Both the position numbers and the translations under genes were made by a program. A DNA stretch of 64,000 nucleotides from Pseudomonas sihuiensis. Lineage in GTDB: Bacteria > Pseudomonadota > Gammaproteobacteria > Pseudomonadales > Pseudomonadaceae. This document shows, piece after piece, positions 60,369-64,000 of this stretch. The notes beneath the pieces are model-generated. The model was not told the origin of the DNA and did not search any database. It was given only the letters and a program-made list of their open reading frames with translations. The stretch is from NCBI RefSeq assembly GCF_900106015.1, contig NZ_LT629797.1, positions 4,774,001-4,838,000 on the forward strand, read 5' to 3'. Within the stretch, counting starts at the first letter, position 1, and every line of letters starts with the position of its first letter.

Positions 60369-60404
60369 GACCGGACAGTCGACAAGAGTTAAGGAATAGA
60401 TCGC

Positions 60405-61298
60405 ATGCGCGCCCTGGCTGAATACATCATGCGCGGCCGTATGCAGGCCACCCTCGTGGTGGTGGGATCGGCAGCGATGCCGCTGTTGTTCTGGTTGAGT
60501 GCCGCCGCTGGCAGCCTGGTGCTGTTGCGGCGTGGAGCCAGTGATGCCATCGGCATCCTGGCCTGGGCCATGCTACCGGCGATTGCCTGGTGGTATTTCG
60601 GCGAACCGCGCACCTTGCTGGTGCTGGTCGGCGCGCTGGGGTTGGCGTTGTTGTTGCGCGCCAACTGGACCTGGAACCGCATACTGCTGAGCAGTGTGGC
60701 ACTGGGCCTGGTGTATGGATTTGTCCTTGGGGCAGTGTTCCGCGAACCCATCGCGGCCATGGCTGGTGAGCTGCAGAAGCTGCTGCCAACCATGTTCGAT
60801 GGGGCTCACCAGCAATTGTCGGTGGGTGAACGCGAGCGTCTCGAGGCACTGATCGCACCGGTGCTGACCGGACTGCTGGCAGCCTTGCTGCAGATTCTGA
60901 GCTTGCTGAGCCTGATCCTTGGGCGTTACTGGCAGGCCGTGTTGTACAACCCTGGCGGTTTTGGTCGCGAGTTTCGCGCGCTGAGACTGTCGCTGCCGCA
61001 GGCGCTGTTGCTGCTGGCGGGCATGATGCTAGGTCCCAATCTGGGGCCGCAGTTGGCCATGCTCACGCCGCTGTGCAGTGTGCCGCTGCTGTTCGCCGGG
61101 ATCGCCCTGGTGCACGGCCTGGTGGAGAAGGGTGGGCTCGCTCGCTTCTGGCTGGTGGGCATGTACATCACGCTCCTGCTGTTCATGCAGCTGATCTATC
61201 CGTTACTGGTGGTCTTGGCCATCGTCGACAGTCTGTTTGATTTTCGCGGTCGCCTGGCGCGCAAGAACGGCCCGGGCTCTGCGAACGGTGAAGGTTAA
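60405..61298 (+). CDS. DUF2232 family multispanning membrane protein
   Basis: 297 residues with about eight hydrophobic segments, for example TLVVVGSAAMPLLFWLSAAAGSLVLL and PQALLLLAGMMLGPNLGP. The extramembrane part near residue 135 (VGERERLEALIAPVLTG) is short. The DUF2232 family is found in this place, between rpsR and rplI, in pseudomonads. Its function is unknown. The ATG at 60405 follows AAGGAA. A ribosomal operon location suggests dependence on growth rate. Confidence 0.82.
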   Translation: MRALAEYIMRGRMQATLVVVGSAAMPLLFWLSAAAGSLVLLRRGASDAIGILAWAMLPAIAWWYFGEPRTLLVLVGALGLALLLRANWTWNRILLSSVALGLVYGFVLGAVFREPIAAMAGELQKLLPTMFDGAHQQLSVGERERLEALIAPVLTGLLAALLQILSLLSLILGRYWQAVLYNPGGFGREFRALRLSLPQALLLLAGMMLGPNLGPQLAMLTPLCSVPLLFAGIALVHGLVEKGGLARFWLVGMYITLLLFMQLIYPLLVVLAIVDSLFDFRGRLARKNGPGSANGEG

Positions 61299-61319
61299 AA
61301 GTTAAGAGGTAAGACCCAA

Positions 61320-61766
61320 ATGGAAGTCATCCTGCTGGAAAAAATCGCCAATCTGGGCAACCTGGGCGACAAAGTGAACGTTAAAGCCGGTTACGGCCGT
61401 AACTTCCTGCTGCCGCAAGGCAAAGCCACCGCTGCCACCGAAGCCAACGTTGCTGCTTTCGAAGCACGTCGCGCCGAGCTGGAAAAAGCTGCTGCCGAGA
61501 AGAAAGCTTCCGCTGAATCTCGCGCTGCTCAGCTGGCTGAACTGGAAGTCACCATCACCGCCACCGCTGGCGATGAAGGCAAGCTGTTCGGTTCCATCGG
61601 CACCCACGACATCGCTGACGCCCTGACCGCCTCCGGCGTTGAAGTGGCCAAGGCTGAAGTTCGTCTGCCGAACGGCACCATTCGCCAGGTTGGCGAATAC
61701 GACGTAGCTGTGCACCTGCACACCGACGTCGAAGCCACCGTCAAGGTGGTTGTGGTCGCTGCTTAA
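61320..61766 (+). CDS. rplI: 50S ribosomal protein L9
   Basis: 148 residues. [36 protein letters not shown] is the N-terminal domain. An Ala/Lys/Glu-rich helix and the C-terminal domain ([40 protein letters not shown]) follow. It binds 23S rRNA at the L1 stalk base. Codon use is biased to preferred codons, as expected for high expression. A hairpin follows before dnaB. Confidence 0.99.
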   Translation: MEVILLEKIANLGNLGDKVNVKAGYGRNFLLPQGKATAATEANVAAFEARRAELEKAAAEKKASAESRAAQLAELEVTITATAGDEGKLFGSIGTHDIADALTASGVEVAKAEVRLPNGTIRQVGEYDVAVHLHTDVEATVKVVVVAA

Positions 61767-61817
61767 TCAAGTAGCCGCCAAGCGGGCTTGCGCTGTAGCG
61801 TAGGTCTGCTGACAATC

Positions 61818-61857
61818 GGGCACGGTATCGCTCTGCGATCCGTGCCCTTTGTTTTTC
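61818..61857 (+). terminator. Hairpin with U-tract between rplI and dnaB
   Basis: GGGCACGG and CCGTGCCC form an 8-bp perfect stem with an inner ATCGC/GCGAT extension. It is followed by TTTGTTTTTC. It sits 51 bp after rplI and 26 bp before dnaB, so it probably attenuates read-through from the ribosomal operon. Confidence 0.8.
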
Positions 61858-61883
61858 TATCGCAGCATTTTCTCCCCGAGCCT

Positions 61884-63278
61884 ATGAACGACATCAGCAT
61901 TCCCGAGCAATACGACCTGCAGACTGCCGCCCTGAAAGTGCCGCCGCACTCCATCGAGGCGGAACAGGCAGTGCTCGGCGGCCTGATGCTCGACAACAAT
62001 GCCTGGGAGCGCGTGCTCGATGGGGTGTCGGATGTCGATTTCTATCGCCATGACCATCGCCTGATCTTCCGCGCCATCTTCAAGCTGGCCGAGCGTAACG
62101 AACCCTTCGACGTGGTGACCCTGTCCGAGCAGTTGGACAAGGAAGGGCAGCTATCGCAGGTTGGTGGCCTGGCTTATCTCGCCGAGCTGGCGAAGAACAC
62201 GCCGTCGGTGGCCAACATCAAGGCCTATGCGCAGATCATTCGTGAGCGCGCCACGCTGCGCAAACTTATCAGCATCAGCAACGAGATTGCCGACAGTGCC
62301 TACGCCCCGGAAGGCCGCACCGGCGAGGAAATTCTCGACGAAGCGGAGCGCCTGATCTTCCAGATCGCCGAAGACCGCCCCAAGACCGGTGGGCCGGTGG
62401 GTATCAACGACATTCTGGTCAAGGCCATTGACCGCATCGACACGCTGTTCAACAACGGTGACGCGATCACCGGTCTGTCCACCGGCTTCGATGATCTGGA
62501 TGGCAAGACCAGCGGCCTGCAGCCGGCCGATCTGGTGATCGTCGCCGGTCGTCCGTCGATGGGTAAGACCACTTTCGCCATGAACCTGGTGGAAAACGCC
62601 CTGATGCGCAGCGACAAGGCGATCCTCGTCTACTCGCTGGAAATGCCCTCGGAATCCATCGTGATTCGTATGCTGGCGTCCCTGGGGCGCATCGACCAGA
62701 CCAAGGTGCGTGCCGGTCAGCTCGACGACGACGACTGGCCGCGCCTGACCAGCGCGGTCAACCTGCTCAACGACCGCAAGCTGTTTATCGACGATACGGC
62801 GGGCATTTCCCCCAGCGAGATGCGCGCGCGTACGCGGCGCCTGGCGCGCGAGCATGGCGAGATCGGCCTGATCATGGTCGACTACCTGCAGCTGATGCAG
62901 ATTCCCGGCTCCAGCGGCGACAGCCGGGTCAACGAGATTTCCGAGATCTCGCGCTCGCTCAAGGCCCTGGCCAAGGAATTCAACTGCCCGGTCATCGCCC
63001 TGTCGCAGCTCAACCGCTCGCTGGAGCAGCGCCCCAACAAGCGCCCGGTGAACTCGGACCTGCGTGAATCCGGAGCGATCGAGCAGGACGCCGACATCAT
63101 CATGTTCGTCTACCGAGACGAGGTCTATCACCCGGAGACCGAGTACAAGGGCGTGGCCGAGATCATCATCGGCAAGCAGCGTAACGGCCCCATCGGCACC
63201 GTGCGTCTGGCCTTCCTCGGCAAGTATTCTCGTTTCGAGAACCTGGCGCCGGGTAGCTACCAGTTCGAAGACGAATGA
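61884..63278 (+). CDS. dnaB: Replicative DNA helicase DnaB
   Basis: 464 residues. The N-terminal domain has PPHSIEAEQAVLGGLMLDN. The RecA-like C-terminal ATPase has VAGRPSMGKTTFAMNL (Walker A), LIMVDYLQLMQ (Walker B) and LSQLNRSLEQRP. It unwinds DNA at the replication fork as a hexamer. The ATG at 61884 was chosen; an in-frame ATG at 61788 would put the terminator hairpin inside the coding region. No intein interrupts the P-loop or other motifs. Confidence 0.98.
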   Translation: MNDISIPEQYDLQTAALKVPPHSIEAEQAVLGGLMLDNNAWERVLDGVSDVDFYRHDHRLIFRAIFKLAERNEPFDVVTLSEQLDKEGQLSQVGGLAYLAELAKNTPSVANIKAYAQIIRERATLRKLISISNEIADSAYAPEGRTGEEILDEAERLIFQIAEDRPKTGGPVGINDILVKAIDRIDTLFNNGDAITGLSTGFDDLDGKTSGLQPADLVIVAGRPSMGKTTFAMNLVENALMRSDKAILVYSLEMPSESIVIRMLASLGRIDQTKVRAGQLDDDDWPRLTSAVNLLNDRKLFIDDTAGISPSEMRARTRRLAREHGEIGLIMVDYLQLMQIPGSSGDSRVNEISEISRSLKALAKEFNCPVIALSQLNRSLEQRPNKRPVNSDLRESGAIEQDADIIMFVYRDEVYHPETEYKGVAEIIIGKQRNGPIGTVRLAFLGKYSRFENLAPGSYQFEDE

Positions 63279-63312
63279 GATTCTCAGCCCGGGCGTAGTA
63301 GGGGCGAGTTCT

Positions 63313-63366
63313 GTAGCCCGGATGCAATCCGGGGCTCTCGGCGCAGAAGCTCCCGGATACGCTCCA
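63313..63366. repeat. REP-type palindrome, GTAGCCCGGATG family, copy 3 (right arm degenerate)
   Basis: GTAGCCCGGATGCAATCCGGGG is an intact left arm. The right arm reads CCCGGATACGCTCC and has lost the terminal GGGCTAC. It lies between dnaB and alr, which run the same way, and it touches no stop codon. Confidence 0.75.
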
Positions 63367-63374
63367 GATCAATG

Positions 63375-63413
63375 AAAACGGGCGCCCAGCGGTTAAGATG
63401 GGCGCCCGTTTTT
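63375..63413 (+). terminator. Strong hairpin with U-tract just before alr
   Basis: AAAACGGGCGCCCA and TGGGCGCCCGTTTTT pair over at least 13 bp around a 10-base loop. The end of the U-run is 17 bases before the alr start codon. It would end dnaB transcripts. If alr has its own promoter inside or close to it, very little leader remains. Confidence 0.85.
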
Positions 63414-63430
63414 CGTTCAGGCCTTCTGTC

Positions 63431-64000
63431 ATGCGTCCGCTTGCCGCCATCGTCGACCTTTCCGCCATCGCTCATAACTACGCCGCCGCCAAGCGCTGCG
63501 CGCCCGGGCGTCAGGCCTTCGCGGTGGTCAAGGCCAATGCCTACGGGCATGGCGTGCGCGAGGTGGTGACGGCGCTGCACGATGTCGCCGATGGTTTTGC
63601 CGTGGCTTGCCTAGAGGAGGCCGCAGAGGTACGGGCGATGCATGGTCAAGCGCGCATTCTGCTGCTCGAAGGTTGCTTCGAGGCCAGTGAATACGCCATT
63701 GCTGCGCAGCTGGGCCTGGATGTGGTGCTGCGGAGTGCAGCGCAGGCCGAGGCGCTGCTTACCAGTGAACTGGTGCGCCCGCTCAATGTCTGGCTAAAGC
63801 TGGACTCGGGTATGCATCGTCTGGGGTTTGAGGCTGCCAGTCTGCGTCAGTGGCACGCCAGGCTGGAAGATGCGGGGCAAGTGGCAGAGCTCAACCTGCT
63901 TAGCCACTTCGCATGCGCCGACGAGCGCAATCACCCGCTCACCGAGTTGCAGGTCGAGCGTTTTCTCGAGGTGCTGGATCTGGATTTCAACCATCGCTCA
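63431..64000 (+). CDS. alr: Alanine racemase, 5' part
   Basis: 190 codons are visible; the window ends inside the gene. The start MRPLAAIVDLSAIAHNYAAAK and the PLP-lysine motif VVKANAYGHG (about residues 35-45) identify the enzyme. The later KLDSGMHRLGF (about 119) is the second conserved block of the barrel domain. It makes D-alanine for peptidoglycan. It lies downstream of dnaB as in other pseudomonads, behind a terminator. Confidence 0.93.
   Translation, partial: MRPLAAIVDLSAIAHNYAAAKRCAPGRQAFAVVKANAYGHGVREVVTALHDVADGFAVACLEEAAEVRAMHGQARILLLEGCFEASEYAIAAQLGLDVVLRSAAQAEALLTSELVRPLNVWLKLDSGMHRLGFEAASLRQWHARLEDAGQVAELNLLSHFACADERNHPLTELQVERFLEVLDLDFNHRS

Noticed and set aside
61884..63278. 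Intein in dnaB
   Set aside because: The helicase motifs are contiguous and the length (464 residues) is normal.

Overview
The window is chromosomal DNA of a Pseudomonas. The evidence is high GC and typical pseudomonad operons: rpsF-rpsR-DUF2232-rplI-dnaB, hfq-hflX-hflK-hflC, tsaE-amiB-mutL-miaA and fimX beside serB. From recalled gene order it is not P. aeruginosa, because blocks that are neighbours there appear shuffled and inverted here. The repeats look like those of the P. mendocina/oleovorans side of the genus, but that is an inference. The DNA is almost entirely core genome. I see no insertion sequence, prophage, CRISPR array or integron.

Layout. 1-5040 (+): the 3' end of msbA, then hldE (lipid A flipping and LPS heptose synthesis), then two adjacent acyl-CoA dehydrogenase genes. 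5120-14420 (-): a PqiC-type lipoprotein, parC, an aspartic protease, a phytase-like exported protein, parE, yqiA, cpdA, a DUF1249 gene and nudF, many of them overlapping or tightly packed. 14454-18460: a 141-bp palindromic repeat, thiC under a TPP riboswitch, and divergent tolC. 18546-24517: waaA, a second copy of the long palindrome, a LysR regulator with a perfect inverted repeat before divergent emrE, an FAD oxidoreductase, an aldo/keto reductase and a Nudix-like protein. 24534-33367: a membrane protein with a cyclase-like C-terminus divergent from serB, then fimX, a PilZ-like protein, psd and rhdA. 33418-42554: an HDOD protein, motAB behind a sigma-28-type promoter, rsgA, a membrane-anchored methyltransferase, orn, queG, nnrD and tsaE. 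42565-53570: amiB, mutL, miaA, hfq, hflX, hflK, hflC, a DUF2065 protein, hisZ and purA. 53732-64000: a chemoreceptor, two identical tRNA-Leu(CAG) genes, rnr, rlmB, the S6/S18/L9 operon with a recognisable S6:S18-type leader, dnaB, and the start of alr.

Functional themes are envelope construction (msbA, hldE, waaA, psd, amiB, alr), RNA metabolism and translation (rnr, rlmB, orn, hfq, miaA, queG, tsaE, rsgA, ribosomal proteins), DNA replication and repair (parC/parE, mutL, dnaB), motility and second messengers (motAB, a chemoreceptor, fimX, cpdA) and metabolite repair (nnrD, nudF).

The least explained signals are these. (i) REP-type palindromes form the stop codon of three tail-to-tail genes. 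(ii) Two dispersed ~140-bp palindromes differ by compensatory changes. (iii) One of two tandem acyl-CoA dehydrogenases seems to lack the catalytic Glu. (iv) A protein carries a degenerate Nudix box. (v) The serB-adjacent membrane protein ends in a degenerate class III cyclase-like domain behind a very acidic linker. Family calls are from motifs read by eye; no database search was possible.
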